Of a stretch of DNA of 64,000 nt, positions 54,130 through 63,667 are shown one piece after another. Every line of letters starts with the position of its first letter. The first letter of the stretch is position 1. A program made the position numbers and the translations under genes. Source of the stretch: JAXDJH01 sp034663635 (GTDB lineage: Bacteria; Actinomycetota; CADDZG01; WHSQ01). The stretch spans positions 62,001 through 126,000 of the forward strand of contig JAXDJH010000007.1 of the NCBI GenBank assembly GCA_034663635.1, in the 5' to 3' direction. The notes under the pieces were generated by a model. The model was not told the DNA's origin and ran no database searches. It saw only the letters and a list, made by a program, of their open reading frames with translations.

Positions 54130-55879
54130 CTTTTTCGGGCACCGAATTGCGCGGAAGCTTGAACGTGAAGGTCGTACCGACGTCGAGCACGCTGTCGCAC
54201 CAGATCGTTCCGTTGTGGGCTTCGACGATGATGCGCGCGAGGTAGAGGCCCAGCCCCGAGCCCGGTTTCCTCTGACCTGTTGCGACCACCCTGCTGAACC
54301 TCTGGAAGAGCCGCGACTGATAGTCCTCGGGGATCCCCGGCCCTACATCGGAGACCGAGATCTCAACGAAGTCCTTAGACGGGTTGATGGAGACGGTGAT
54401 GGGGCTGTTGTCGCCTGAGAATTTCGCCGCATTGGATATCAGGTTCAGTAGCACCTGCTTGATCTTGTCGTAGTCGCCGAACACCACTGCGTTTCCGGGC
54501 TCGACTATCAGCTTCGTTCGATCCGCTTCTCCTGCATCTGCGATCGACTCGGTCCCGAGCGTCGCGAGATCCGTGTCGGAGGGATGCAACTCCATCTGAC
54601 CCTGGTCGATCGCCTCGAGATCGAGAACCTCCGAGACGAGTCGCGTGAGCCGTCGGGCTTCGCGACCCAGGGTTCCGATGAGCTCGTTCTGACGTTCGTC
54701 CGACAGCTTGTGTCGCCGCTTGGCGAGGATGTCGGCGATCCCCGCGACCACCGTCATGGGCGATCGCAGTTCGTGAGAGACCATCGAGATGAAGTCGCTG
54801 CGCATCTCGTCGAGCTCTTTGAGCCGGGCGGCCGTAGCGACGGCTTCCTCGTAGAGCTTCGCGTGATGGATCGCGATCGCGACCTCACGACCTACTGCCT
54901 CTACAAGGGCGCGATCCGAGATGCTCCAGTCGCGCGGCAGGATGCTGCCGAGCGTTACGACCCCAAGGAGCTGATCGCCCCACTCGAGCGGGGTCGACAG
55001 AACGCCCCTGGAATCGGTGATCGTGTCGCGGTCCGCCCGTGCCATGCGAAGCAGGCGGTCGTCTTCGGAGAGGTCGGGGGTCCACTGTGTGGATCGCGTC
55101 CTCATGGCCAGGTACGACACAGGGAAGCTGTAGCCCGATTCTTCAGTGATTGGGTCCATCGCTGGGGACGCCCATTGCGCTGCGATCGCTCCAAGTGCAG
55201 GGTCCGTCGAATCCTCGGACACCAGGCGGATCAGACATCTATCGACGCCGGCAGCGCGACCGAGCTCGTCGACGGTTGCGTCGAGAACCTCTTGAACGTC
55301 CAGGCTCCGTCGCACTTTTGAAGCGATGTTGCGCAGCAGGGCGGCGCGTTCGGCTCGACTGGCCTCCGCGGAGAAGAGCCGAGCGTTGTCGATGGCGACG
55401 GCGGCCATCGCAGCTATCGCTATGGTGAATTCCTCGTCCTCTTCTGTGAACTCTGGCTCGCCCGGAGGTTTCGCTAGATATAGAGCCCCGATTAGTTCGC
55501 CTCGATGCTCGATCGGAAGGCCGAGCATCGCCTCCATGTTCACGTGCTCGCTGGGGAAGCCGACCGACCGGGCGTGCTCCGAGATCTTCGGGATACGAAC
55601 GGGCTCGCGCGTCTCGAGGACGTAGCCCAGAAGACCTTTACCTTCGGGAAGGTGGGGGAGGAGCGCCACTTGCTCCGGCGTGAGGCCGCGGTGCAGGAAG
55701 TTCTCGAACTGCCCTTCGTTCGACAGGGTGACCGCCGCCCCGAAGGCCGCCTCGGTGACCTCCATGGCGCGCTCGACGATGCCCGCAAGGATCAGACCGA
55801 TGTCTAGATCCCGCGTTATGTCGAGACTTATCCCCAGAAACGACCGTAGTAGCCGGTCCGGGTCCTGTTCCGTGCGCAC
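54122..55879 (-). CDS. GAF-domain sensor histidine kinase
   Basis: A 585-residue soluble kinase with two GAF domains (about 25-170 and 190-345), the first typical of dormancy-sensor-like GAFs (ILAGIVERAMEVTEAAFGAAVTL). HisKA has the phospho-accepting His in SMVSHELRSPMTVVAGIA. HATPase_c has NLISNAAKFSG, DVGPGIPED and GSGLGLYLARIIVEAHNG. No membrane segment. No adjacent response regulator. The input signal is unknown. It is similar in plan to the kinase 1.3 kb away but lacks the V4R-like part. Confidence 0.9.
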   Translation of the reverse strand: MRTEQDPDRLLRSFLGISLDITRDLDIGLILAGIVERAMEVTEAAFGAAVTLSNEGQFENFLHRGLTPEQVALLPHLPEGKGLLGYVLETREPVRIPKISEHARSVGFPSEHVNMEAMLGLPIEHRGELIGALYLAKPPGEPEFTEEDEEFTIAIAAMAAVAIDNARLFSAEASRAERAALLRNIASKVRRSLDVQEVLDATVDELGRAAGVDRCLIRLVSEDSTDPALGAIAAQWASPAMDPITEESGYSFPVSYLAMRTRSTQWTPDLSEDDRLLRMARADRDTITDSRGVLSTPLEWGDQLLGVVTLGSILPRDWSISDRALVEAVGREVAIAIHHAKLYEEAVATAARLKELDEMRSDFISMVSHELRSPMTVVAGIADILAKRRHKLSDERQNELIGTLGREARRLTRLVSEVLDLEAIDQGQMELHPSDTDLATLGTESIADAGEADRTKLIVEPGNAVVFGDYDKIKQVLLNLISNAAKFSGDNSPITVSINPSKDFVEISVSDVGPGIPEDYQSRLFQRFSRVVATGQRKPGSGLGLYLARIIVEAHNGTIWCDSVLDVGTTFTFKLPRNSVPEKAN

Positions 55880-55951
55880 TTAGCTCCCCCTGGCTTCGCC
55901 TAGGTTGTCCATGTTGAACGCATTACCCGGCCCCGTAAAGAGGAGGCAGAT

Positions 55952-56332
55952 GTGACAAAAACCGTCATTTCGACATCCGAGGCGCCCCAGGCGATCGGCC
56001 CATACTCCCAGGCCGTGTCGTTCGGCGATTTCGTCTTCTGCTCCGGCCAGGTGGCTTTGGACCCCGCAACCGGCGAATTGGTGGGCGATGGCGTGGGTGA
56101 GCAAGCTCGGAGGTGCATGGAGAACCTGAGGGCGGTGCTGGCCGCTGCGGGAACCAACTTGGATCGGATCGTGAAGACCACGATCTTCCTGACGGACATG
56201 AACGATTTCGTCGAAGTGAACGAGGCCTATGGGAGCTTCTTCAGCTCCGACCCCCCCGCACGGGCGACCGTTGCGGTCGTCGGGCTGCCCAAAGGCGCAC
56301 GCGTCGAGATCGAGTGTCTAGCTGCCCTCTGA
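55952..56332 (+). CDS. ridA: RidA-family enamine/imine deaminase
   Basis: A 126-residue RidA protein that hydrolyses reactive enamine and imine intermediates. The motifs AIGPYSQAVSFGDFVFCSGQVALDPATG (in two strands), ENLRAVLAAAG, and FFSSDPPARATVAVVGLPKGARVEIEC carry the conserved Arg (ARATV) and Glu of the active cleft. AGGAGG precedes GTG 55952 by six bases. Soluble trimer in the family. Its end overlaps a convergent small gene. Confidence 0.95.
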   Translation: MTKTVISTSEAPQAIGPYSQAVSFGDFVFCSGQVALDPATGELVGDGVGEQARRCMENLRAVLAAAGTNLDRIVKTTIFLTDMNDFVEVNEAYGSFFSSDPPARATVAVVGLPKGARVEIECLAAL

Positions 56333-56578
56333 GTGAGCGCCTATAGCATCGTCGGCATGCCGCTTCTCGGGCTCGCCGACAACCTGGCCGCCGAAGACGA
56401 TCTGAACCTCCCGCTCCTGGGACTCGCCGGTGACCGGCTCGAGCCCGGCCTCTTCCGGCGTGGACGCATCGAGTCGCTGGACGTAGGTCTCCAGACGACC
56501 CATCAGGAAGAGGAGACCGAAGATCAGAAACGGCCACACCACCAGGACCACGAGCAGGATGAGCTGGTAACGAGTCAT
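56318..56578 (-). CDS. Small single-pass membrane protein
   Basis: An 86-residue protein with one strong N-terminal membrane segment (YQLILLVVLVVWPFLIFGLLFLMG) and an acidic cytoplasmic or external tail (RLDASTPEEAGLEPVTGESQ). Not recognised. It overlaps the convergent ridA by 15 bases and is divergent from the M20 peptidase gene. Confidence 0.6.
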   Translation of the reverse strand: MTRYQLILLVVLVVWPFLIFGLLFLMGRLETYVQRLDASTPEEAGLEPVTGESQEREVQIVFGGQVVGEPEKRHADDAIGAHSEGS

Positions 56579-56598
56579 CTGGAACAGTGTCTCAGAGC

Positions 56599-57786
56599 AT
56601 GACCCTGTCAGAGCGGGAAATCCGGCAGTTCGTCGACCGCGATCGTTTGGTCGGGCGCCTTCAAGAACTCGTGCAGGCCGAGTCGGAGAATCCCCCAGGC
56701 AGGGAAGCGCAAGCGGCGAAAGTGGTTCGGGGTTGGTGCGAGGAGCTATCGCTGCCGACAGCGGAGCACGAAGCCGAGCCGGGGAGACCCAGCGTCGTCG
56801 CCCGATGGGCCGGTCAGGGCGGACAGACGCTTTGCTATTGCTCGCATATCGACGTCGTTCCGGCCGGCGATCCCACCCTGTGGGCCCACGAGCCGTATGC
56901 CGCCACGATCCAGGACGGCGTCATGCACGGACGGGGAACCTCCGATGCGAAAGGACCCGTCGCTGCGTCGATCGAGGCGGTGGCCGCGCTCAAGTCGGCT
57001 GGGTTCTCCCCGAAGGGGAACCTCGAGCTCGCTCTAGTCGCCGACGAAGAGGCCATGGGCTTCAAAGGAGCGGCCTTCCTCGTCGAGGAGGGGATCATCA
57101 AGCCGGATGTCGCGATCGTGGGAGAGCCGACATCTCTTCGCGTGGTGCACGCACAACGCGGAGCGTGCTGGTTCCGCGTGGTTACCCACGGCGTTGCCGG
57201 ACATGGCTCGGCCCCCGAACGAGGGGTGAACGCGATCGAGCACATGGCTGAAGTGATCTCACATCTAAGAGAGACGGTCCCAGATGTCGTGCATCCAGTG
57301 CTCGGGGGGCCCAGCATCAACGTCGGGACGATCCACGGCGGCGAGAAGGTGAACATCATCGCTGCATCCTGTGTCGTCGAGGTCGACCGTCGTTCGGTCC
57401 CGCCCGAGACCGAAGAGAGCGTGACGGAATCGGTCCAGGCCGCCGTTGAGCTCGCGCGCAAGCGTTACCCGGATCTAGATGCAACCGTTGAGCTCCAGTT
57501 CTACGGAGCCCCATTCGAGATGTCGCCTGACGCTGTAGTGGTTCGTGCGATGGCTGAGGCCGTGACGGAAACACGGTCGAAGGAAGCTGAGCTCATGGGT
57601 TTCCGGGGAGCTTCCGATGCACGCTTCTTGTCCGCATCGGGGGCCGAGACGATCGTGTGCGGTCCCGGCGACATCACTCTTGCTCACACGGCCCGCGAAC
57701 TCATCCATCTCGACGAGCTCGTAGACGGTGCAGTCGCGTACGCACTGGCGTTCGCTCGTTTGCTCGAAGCGGAGACGATGCGATGA
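56599..57786 (+). CDS. M20-family metallopeptidase (ArgE/DapE/CPG2-like)
   Basis: A 395-residue zinc enzyme of the M20 family, hydrolysing N-acyl or peptide bonds of amino-acid derivatives. Metal and catalytic residues lie in CYCSHIDVVPAGD (His, Asp), GRGTSDAKGPVAA (bridging Asp) and LVADEEAMGFKGA (general-base Glu pair). The lid domain contains HGVAGHGSAPERGVNAIEHMAE, and GPGDITLAHTARELIHLDEL carries the last His ligand. ATG 56599 is preferred; GTG 56587 is possible. Its stop overlaps trpD (ATGA), but the substrate cannot be told. Confidence 0.9.
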   Translation: MTLSEREIRQFVDRDRLVGRLQELVQAESENPPGREAQAAKVVRGWCEELSLPTAEHEAEPGRPSVVARWAGQGGQTLCYCSHIDVVPAGDPTLWAHEPYAATIQDGVMHGRGTSDAKGPVAASIEAVAALKSAGFSPKGNLELALVADEEAMGFKGAAFLVEEGIIKPDVAIVGEPTSLRVVHAQRGACWFRVVTHGVAGHGSAPERGVNAIEHMAEVISHLRETVPDVVHPVLGGPSINVGTIHGGEKVNIIAASCVVEVDRRSVPPETEESVTESVQAAVELARKRYPDLDATVELQFYGAPFEMSPDAVVVRAMAEAVTETRSKEAELMGFRGASDARFLSASGAETIVCGPGDITLAHTARELIHLDELVDGAVAYALAFARLLEAETMR

Positions 57787-58805
57787 CCGACGATTTCTCG
57801 TGGGGTCACACGCTCACGTCCTTGCTTTCCGGAAAGGATCTCTCGGAGCACGAGGCGTCGGCGGCGATGACCGAGATCATGGAGGGGGCCGCGACCCCGG
57901 CTCAGATCGCGGGCTTCATCGTCGCGTTGCGCGCCAAAGGCGAGACGACCGACGAGATCGCGGGACTCGTTCGAACGATGCGTTCCTTTGGAGAGCACGT
58001 GAACGTCGCAGGAGAGGTTCTCGACACATGTGGGACCGGCGGCGATAGGGCCGGCACGTTCAACGTCTCAACTGCAGCCGCTTTCGTATGCGCCGGGGCG
58101 GGCGTAAAGGTTGCCAAGCACGGCAATAGAGCCGCCTCGTCGCGCTGCGGTTCGGCAGATGTCCTCGAGGCGATGGGAGTGAAGATCGACCTTCCCCCAC
58201 ACGCGGTCGAGACCTGCATCGAAACGGCGGGGATCGGCTTCTGCTTCGCTCCGGTTTTCCATCCCGCGATGCGCCACGCGGGCGGAACCCGTCGTGAGCT
58301 CGGCATCGCGACCATCTTCAACTTCCTCGGCCCCCTTACGAACCCCGCCGGAGCGAGGCATCAGGCACTCGGCATTTCAGACGAGCGGATGCTTCACAAG
58401 ATGGTCGACGCCCTCGGGCACCTCGGAAGCGCCCATGTCGTCGCGTTCCAGGGCGACAGAGGTCTCGACGAACTCTCCCTCTCGGGTCCGTCGCGCGTCG
58501 TGGAGCTGAAGGGCGACGAGATCAAGGAATGGACGATCGATCCCGCCGAGCTGGGCATCGCGTCGGCGCCGCTCGAGGCCGTCGCGGGAGGCACGCCCGA
58601 AGAGAATGCCGCGGCGATCCGACGAGTTTTCTCTGGCGAGCAAGGCGCAGGCCGCGACATCGTGGTCCTGAACGCGGCGGCGGGCTTCCTCGCCGCCGAC
58701 CGAGCCTCGGACATGGCGGCCGGAGTCGCCCTCGCTAAGGATTCGATCGACTCGGGCGGAGCAGCCCGCGCTCTTGAGGGTCTGATCGCCGCCTCGAACG
58801 GCTAG
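57783..58805 (+). CDS. trpD: Anthranilate phosphoribosyltransferase TrpD
   Basis: A 340-residue enzyme joining anthranilate and PRPP in tryptophan synthesis. The N-terminal helical part (SLLSGKDLSEHEASAAMTEIMEG) leads to the PRPP loop DTCGTGGDRAGTFNVSTAAA, KHGNRAASSRCGSADVLEAMG, the anthranilate-site segment FFAP-like FCFAPVFHPAMRH, and RRELGIATIFNFLGPLTNP. All key residues are present. No other trp genes are nearby; it is coupled to the M20 peptidase by ATGA overlap. It ends convergently with the nuclease gene, sharing CTAG (58802-58805). Confidence 0.95.
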   Translation: MTDDFSWGHTLTSLLSGKDLSEHEASAAMTEIMEGAATPAQIAGFIVALRAKGETTDEIAGLVRTMRSFGEHVNVAGEVLDTCGTGGDRAGTFNVSTAAAFVCAGAGVKVAKHGNRAASSRCGSADVLEAMGVKIDLPPHAVETCIETAGIGFCFAPVFHPAMRHAGGTRRELGIATIFNFLGPLTNPAGARHQALGISDERMLHKMVDALGHLGSAHVVAFQGDRGLDELSLSGPSRVVELKGDEIKEWTIDPAELGIASAPLEAVAGGTPEENAAAIRRVFSGEQGAGRDIVVLNAAAGFLAADRASDMAAGVALAKDSIDSGGAARALEGLIAASNG

Positions 58806-60406
58806 CGCTTAACCGGCTCCTTGATGGCGAAGCGCGCGATCGGTCTCGATCCGATCGGTCTGAGCCAAGGGGCATCGACCCGCAGCAACCTGACGGACTC
58901 CCGGGTACGCCGCAGCCATGAGGACACCAGGGAGGCTTCCCGCTTCGTGTCGGCATCCAAGTAGCCGGGACACGCCTTCGGAGCTAGAGGCGGCGCGTCC
59001 TCGGTGGAGCCTGCCCACGCGAGCTTGCCGTTTTCGATCAAAAGAGCGCGGTCACCGATGGCGACGAGCACACCACTTGCTCGCACGAGGGCCTGCATCT
59101 CTGCATGCGAAGCAAGAGCGCCCGCGAGGGTTTCGGCTCGGGCGCGCAGGTCGGCGGCTTCTTCGTAGCGCTCCTGACCCGCGAGCGAATGCATCCTTTC
59201 CTCGATCCGGTCGAAGAGGCCCGCTGGGTCGCCATTCAAAGCTCGCGCGATGTTGCCGATCTCGTCCCGGTGCTGATCGACGTTGGAGCCGATGCAGCGG
59301 CCCATCTCCGAGAACGCGCAGCCTTTGCAGTTCGAGGGAGTGGAGCACCTGTGGATGGGGGCCGAGTCGCGCAGCGTGTCGATCATTCCTCGAACGGTCC
59401 GCAACGATGCGAACGGGCCGAGATAGACGGCTCCGTCGTCGCGCGGAGAGCGCGCCGCGGAAACCTTGCCGCAGCCTTTCGTATCGACCTTGACGTACCA
59501 GGTGGCCTCTCGCTTGCCCGCTCGATTGTGCGACGGGAGCTCCGCGGATATCGCACGGGCTTCCGCGATCTCGGCTTCGAGCATCGTCGCGTGGACCTCG
59601 GTCTCGATGCTTTCGGTCTGGCGGAGGAGGTCTCTGATCTTTCGCCGAGGATCCGCATAGAAATAGGACCGAACCCGCGATCGGACATCCGTGGCTTTGC
59701 CGACGTACAACGTCTTGCCCCCACGCCCGATGAACCTGTAAACCCCGATCCCGCGCGGGAGATCCTCGGTAAGCCCGATCTTTCTGAAGGTGCCATCCAA
59801 CTTCGCTCCGGAGATCGCGATCAGGTCCTCGAGCGTTGTCACCCCGAACCCGGTGGCCCGCTCGATCATGTGGTGGAGCACGTCGACCGTCGCCAGAACG
59901 TCCTGGAACGCGCGGTGGTTCGGTTGGTGAGCGCAGCGGAAGTGGCGGGCGAGCGTCTCGAGTTTGTGATTGCGCACCTCCCCAGCGAGAACCTTCCGGG
60001 CGAGGATGGCGGTATCCAAGACTCGGTTAGCGAGCGGCTCGTGCCCCCATCTAGCGAGAGCGGCGTTCAGGAAGCCGACGTCGAACCGAGCGTTGTGGGC
60101 CACCAGGACGGATCCCCCTATGAACTCGAGGAAAGAGGGAAGCACAGCCTCGATCGGGGGAGCCTCGGCCAGGAGCTCGTCGCTTATCCCGGTAAGAAGC
60201 CGGATGAAGGCGGGGACCGGCTCGCCGGGGTCCACGAGCGTCTGGAACGTGCCCTGCACCTCTCCCATCCGCACCTTGCAGGCGCCGACCTCGGTGATCG
60301 AGCATTCCGCCGGCGAGCCCCCCGTGGTCTCGAGGTCGACCACGCAGAAGGTCACCTCGGCCAGGGGCGTACCGAGCTCCTCGAACGATCGCTGTAGGAG
60401 AGCCAC
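58802..60406 (-). CDS. DEDD 3'-5' exonuclease fused to UvrC-like GIY-YIG region
   Basis: A 534-residue DNA-repair nuclease (from GTG 60406). Residues about 15-180 form a DnaQ-like exonuclease: FCVVDLETTGG, VLVAHNARFDVGFL and NHRAFQDVLATVDVL give the D, E, D, H/D residues. A GIY-YIG domain follows (GIGVYRFIGRGGKTLYVGKATDVRSR in two strands), then a Cys cluster (CSTPSNCKGCAF) and a UVR-like helix pair (QERYEEAADLRARAETLAG), as in UvrC and Cho. This fusion is common in actinobacteria. The frame runs up to ATG 60484, but that would overlap the divergent phosphatase start. Confidence 0.88.
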   Translation of the reverse strand: MALLQRSFEELGTPLAEVTFCVVDLETTGGSPAECSITEVGACKVRMGEVQGTFQTLVDPGEPVPAFIRLLTGISDELLAEAPPIEAVLPSFLEFIGGSVLVAHNARFDVGFLNAALARWGHEPLANRVLDTAILARKVLAGEVRNHKLETLARHFRCAHQPNHRAFQDVLATVDVLHHMIERATGFGVTTLEDLIAISGAKLDGTFRKIGLTEDLPRGIGVYRFIGRGGKTLYVGKATDVRSRVRSYFYADPRRKIRDLLRQTESIETEVHATMLEAEIAEARAISAELPSHNRAGKREATWYVKVDTKGCGKVSAARSPRDDGAVYLGPFASLRTVRGMIDTLRDSAPIHRCSTPSNCKGCAFSEMGRCIGSNVDQHRDEIGNIARALNGDPAGLFDRIEERMHSLAGQERYEEAADLRARAETLAGALASHAEMQALVRASGVLVAIGDRALLIENGKLAWAGSTEDAPPLAPKACPGYLDADTKREASLVSSWLRRTRESVRLLRVDAPWLRPIGSRPIARFAIKEPVKR

Positions 60407-60462
60407 CTCCGCACGGTATCGAACATATGTTCGCCTAGGCAAGCACCTGTAAGGTCGCGCCC

Positions 60463-62241
60463 ATGGCGGATGCGCCCATCCCATCTATCGGCGAGAGCCA
60501 GCGGGTCGAGGAACTCGAACAGACGCTCCGGTCCCTTCGGGAGGACTCGGAGGTCGCCCACGTTCTATTGGGCCTCGCAGGCGTGCTCGCTGAGGTCCGG
60601 TCGGTCGAGGAGACGCTCGAGATGACCGTGCGTCTCGTCCCCGAGCTCCTGGGGGCCGATCGCTGCTACGTCGTCAGGCGCATCGGGTCTTCGGGGCGCT
60701 TCAAGATCCTGGATCACTCAGGATTCGACGAGGGCTTGCTGAGGATCGCGGAGGATTTCGCGACCGCCGACGGTGGACTTCCGCTGCTGATGACGGCGCT
60801 CAAGGAGCGCACCCCACTGCTCGTTCCCGATGCCCTCGACGACGCCCGGATAGATCCGGCGGCCGTTCTCAAACGTGAGATGCGCGCCTACATCGGTCTT
60901 CCGCTCGTTCGGTGGGGGGAGGAGTTCGGCGCTCTCGCTCTTGAATACAAGAAGCCCCGAGAGTTCACGAGTCGGGATTCTGCGCTCGCACGGGGGATCG
61001 CGAGACAGGTCGGACAGGCTCTCGTCAACTCGAGACGTTTCAATCTCCTTGCCGGCCTGCGCACGTTCGGACTCGAGGTCGCGTCCAAGCTCTCGTTGAC
61101 CGCGGTCATCGAAGACGTCGCTTCGGGGGCCGAGCAGCTTCTCTCCGGCGACGCTGCATCTCTGTATTTCCTCGACTCGACGTCCGGGGCACTCGTTGCT
61201 CCGCCGGGCGTTCTCGCGAAGCTGCCGGACGAGGGAGAAGGGCTGAGCCGGATAGACATCACGATCGAACCGTGGATCGCCGTTTCTCAAGGCCGCACCA
61301 TCGTCGTGCCCGACGTTGTTGCCGCGGGCGAGGACGGCGAAAGCTGGAGCGCGGTGGCGGCGCCGGTCGTGGGAGAGCGCGGGGCGCTCACCGGAGCGGT
61401 CGTCGTCTTCTTCAAGCGGACCATCCAACTCGCACCCGACGAGGCCGAGGCCCTCTCGGTTCTCGCCGGTCAGGCCTCGATGTCGATCGACAACGCCCGT
61501 CGGTACGAACGTCAGCGTCGGATGGCCCGCAGCTTGCAACAGGGTCTGCTCCTAACGGAGCTACCCGAGGTGCCGAACTCGGAGGTCGCTGCGGTCTACG
61601 ACCCGGCCAGCGGCGAGGCGGACATCGGAGGCGACTTTTACGACGTGTTCGATCTTCCGGATCGACGCTTCGCGATCGTCGTGGGAGACGTCTCCGGAAA
61701 AGGCGCCGAAGCCGCGGCGCGAACGTCGATGGCGAAATACATGTTGCGGGCGTTCGCTACTCGCAACTCGGCCCCCTCATCGGTCCTGTTCCATCTCAAC
61801 AACGCTTTGGCCCACGACCTCGAGGAGGAGCGCTTCGCCACTCTCGTCTACGGCGTCCTCGATCCGATGCGCGGCCGCATCACGATGGGGATTGCGGGTC
61901 ATCCCCCTCCTTTGATCTACCGGCACGACGTCCCAGTGATCGAGACGATCGAATTGCAGGGAGCGATCCTCGGCGCGTTCGAAGAGGAGCAGTACCAGCA
62001 AGAGACCTTCGATCTGGGCCCCAAGGATCTGATGCTCGTGTTCACCGACGGCTTGATAGAGGCTCGATCCGACTCAGGCGAGTTCTACGGGCGCCGCAGG
62101 ATCGAGGAGGAGCTCCTGCGATTCGGCCCGATGCTCTCACCGAAGGAGCTGACCCAAAAGATGCTCGAGCAGGCGAAAGAGTTCGGCCCCTTGACTGACG
62201 ACACGGTGTTGTTCGCGCTGCGTTCCGAGGGAGAGTCGTGA
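60463..62241 (+). CDS. GAF-GAF-PP2C (SpoIIE/RsbU-type) phosphatase
   Basis: A 592-residue soluble protein. A short coiled coil (about 10-30) leads to two GAF domains (about 45-190 and 205-345), then a PP2C-type phosphatase domain of the SpoIIE/RsbU class: SGEADIGGDFYDVFDLPD and VVGDVSGKGAEAAART hold metal-binding Asp residues, and VFTDGLIEARSDSGEFYG and LTDDTVLFAL the later ones. Such proteins dephosphorylate anti-sigma antagonists in stress signalling. No anti-sigma partner lies in the window. GTGA overlap with the next gene. Confidence 0.92.
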   Translation: MADAPIPSIGESQRVEELEQTLRSLREDSEVAHVLLGLAGVLAEVRSVEETLEMTVRLVPELLGADRCYVVRRIGSSGRFKILDHSGFDEGLLRIAEDFATADGGLPLLMTALKERTPLLVPDALDDARIDPAAVLKREMRAYIGLPLVRWGEEFGALALEYKKPREFTSRDSALARGIARQVGQALVNSRRFNLLAGLRTFGLEVASKLSLTAVIEDVASGAEQLLSGDAASLYFLDSTSGALVAPPGVLAKLPDEGEGLSRIDITIEPWIAVSQGRTIVVPDVVAAGEDGESWSAVAAPVVGERGALTGAVVVFFKRTIQLAPDEAEALSVLAGQASMSIDNARRYERQRRMARSLQQGLLLTELPEVPNSEVAAVYDPASGEADIGGDFYDVFDLPDRRFAIVVGDVSGKGAEAAARTSMAKYMLRAFATRNSAPSSVLFHLNNALAHDLEEERFATLVYGVLDPMRGRITMGIAGHPPPLIYRHDVPVIETIELQGAILGAFEEEQYQQETFDLGPKDLMLVFTDGLIEARSDSGEFYGRRRIEEELLRFGPMLSPKELTQKMLEQAKEFGPLTDDTVLFALRSEGES

Positions 62242-62477
62242 GCTACCGCTGCGAAGCGTGTGGCAACAAGACTCGCTTCGATGTCATCGAAACCAAACGC
62301 GTCCGGGCTTTTCACCATTACTCGCTTGGTGGGGAAGACACCATCGAATCCGAAGAGATCCTCGACGCAACGATCGAGAAGATCGTGTGCCGCTGGTGCG
62401 GTTCGTCGGATTCGATCGTCACAGAGGACGCCTCCGCGGATCTCGGCTCGGCGATTGCCGCCGAGGAAAAGGCTTGA
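62238..62477 (+). CDS. Small zinc-ribbon protein
   Basis: A 79-residue protein with two Cys pairs, YRCEACGNKTRFD and VCRWCGSSDSI, predicted to form one zinc ribbon around a helical acidic middle. Not assigned to a named family. Its GTG start overlaps the phosphatase stop and its TGA overlaps the CoA-transferase start, so all three are translated as a coupled run. Confidence 0.75.
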   Translation: MSYRCEACGNKTRFDVIETKRVRAFHHYSLGGEDTIESEEILDATIEKIVCRWCGSSDSIVTEDASADLGSAIAAEEKA

Positions 62478-63667
62478 CCGAGAGTTCGGCGGATCGCCCG
62501 CTTGACGGCCTGAAGGTTCTCGATCTCACGCGCCTACTCCCCGGCGGATACGCGACGCTGATCCTTGCGGATCTCGGGGCCGACGTCATAAAGATCGAAG
62601 AGCCGGGCAAGGGCGACTACATCCGCTGGACGCCCCCGATAGTAGGGGAGTTCTCCGCTTCTCATATCGCGCTGAACCGCAACAAGCGTTCGGTGACTTT
62701 GAATCTGAAGCGAGACGAAGGCGCGCAGATCTTCAGAGACCTGGCGAAGGATGCGGACGTTGTCATCGAGTCGTTCCGCCCGGGCGTCCTCGAACGTTTG
62801 GGTCTCGGGTGGACCGCGTTATCGGATCTCAACCCGCGGCTCGTCTATTGCGCGATCTCCGGCTACGGCCAGGACGGCCCACGCTCACAGGTCGCGGGAC
62901 ACGACGCGAACTACATCGGCTATGCGGGCGTGCTAGGGATCAACGGCGAGGAAGGCAGCCGGCCGGTGATCCCCGGCGTGCAGATCGGAGACATGGCTGG
63001 CGGGGGGATGACAGCGGTCATGGCGATCCTTGCGGCCCTCTATCGCCGGGAGGCCACGGGCCGCGGTGATTTCTGCGACGTATCGATGATGGACGGCGCT
63101 TTCTCCTGGCTGTCGATCCATGCCGCGCAGTTCGTCGCAACCGGCGATGAACCGGAGCGCGAGAACATGCATCTGTCCGGTCGTTACCCCTGTTACCGCG
63201 TCTATCCGGCTGCAGACGGCTGGTTGTCGGTCGGTGCTCTCGAGCCGCAGTTCTGGGCCGCGCTGTGTAACTTCCTCGATCGTCCCGATCTCTTGGACGA
63301 CGCTTTCGCGACAGGCGATCGAAGAGACGCTGTGATCGCCGATCTCTCCGAGCTCTTTTCGAGTCGCACGCGGGCGGAGTGGATGGAGCATCTCGGCGAG
63401 CTGGATGTCTGCGTGGGTCCGATCAACTCGCTGGCGGAGGCCCTCGACGATGAGCAGATACGAGCTCGGGGGATGGCGTTCGAGGCGGATGTCCCGGGGG
63501 CCGGAGCGTGGACCCACGTCGGGACTCCGGTGCGACTTGGCGACTCGAACCCGAACGAGATGCGACTGCCGCCGCCGGGGATGGGCGAGCACACCGAAGA
63601 GGTGTTGAGCGCCCTAGGGATCGATGGGAATGAGCTCGAACGGTTACGTGCTGCGGGCACGATCTGA
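62474..63667 (+). CDS. CaiB/BaiF-family CoA transferase (class III)
   Basis: A 397-residue class III CoA transferase or acyl-CoA racemase-like enzyme. The opening LDGLKVLDLTRLLPGGYATLILADLGADVIKIEEPGKGDY (several motifs) and NRNKRSVTLNLKRDEG form the CoA site. The catalytic Asp is in VAGHDANYIGYAGVLG. GVQIGDMAGGGMTAVMAILAALYRRE is also characteristic. TTG 62474 overlaps the preceding stop (TTGA). The acyl group cannot be assigned; alpha-methylacyl-CoA racemases are close relatives. Confidence 0.92.
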   Translation: MTESSADRPLDGLKVLDLTRLLPGGYATLILADLGADVIKIEEPGKGDYIRWTPPIVGEFSASHIALNRNKRSVTLNLKRDEGAQIFRDLAKDADVVIESFRPGVLERLGLGWTALSDLNPRLVYCAISGYGQDGPRSQVAGHDANYIGYAGVLGINGEEGSRPVIPGVQIGDMAGGGMTAVMAILAALYRREATGRGDFCDVSMMDGAFSWLSIHAAQFVATGDEPERENMHLSGRYPCYRVYPAADGWLSVGALEPQFWAALCNFLDRPDLLDDAFATGDRRDAVIADLSELFSSRTRAEWMEHLGELDVCVGPINSLAEALDDEQIRARGMAFEADVPGAGAWTHVGTPVRLGDSNPNEMRLPPPGMGEHTEEVLSALGIDGNELERLRAAGTI

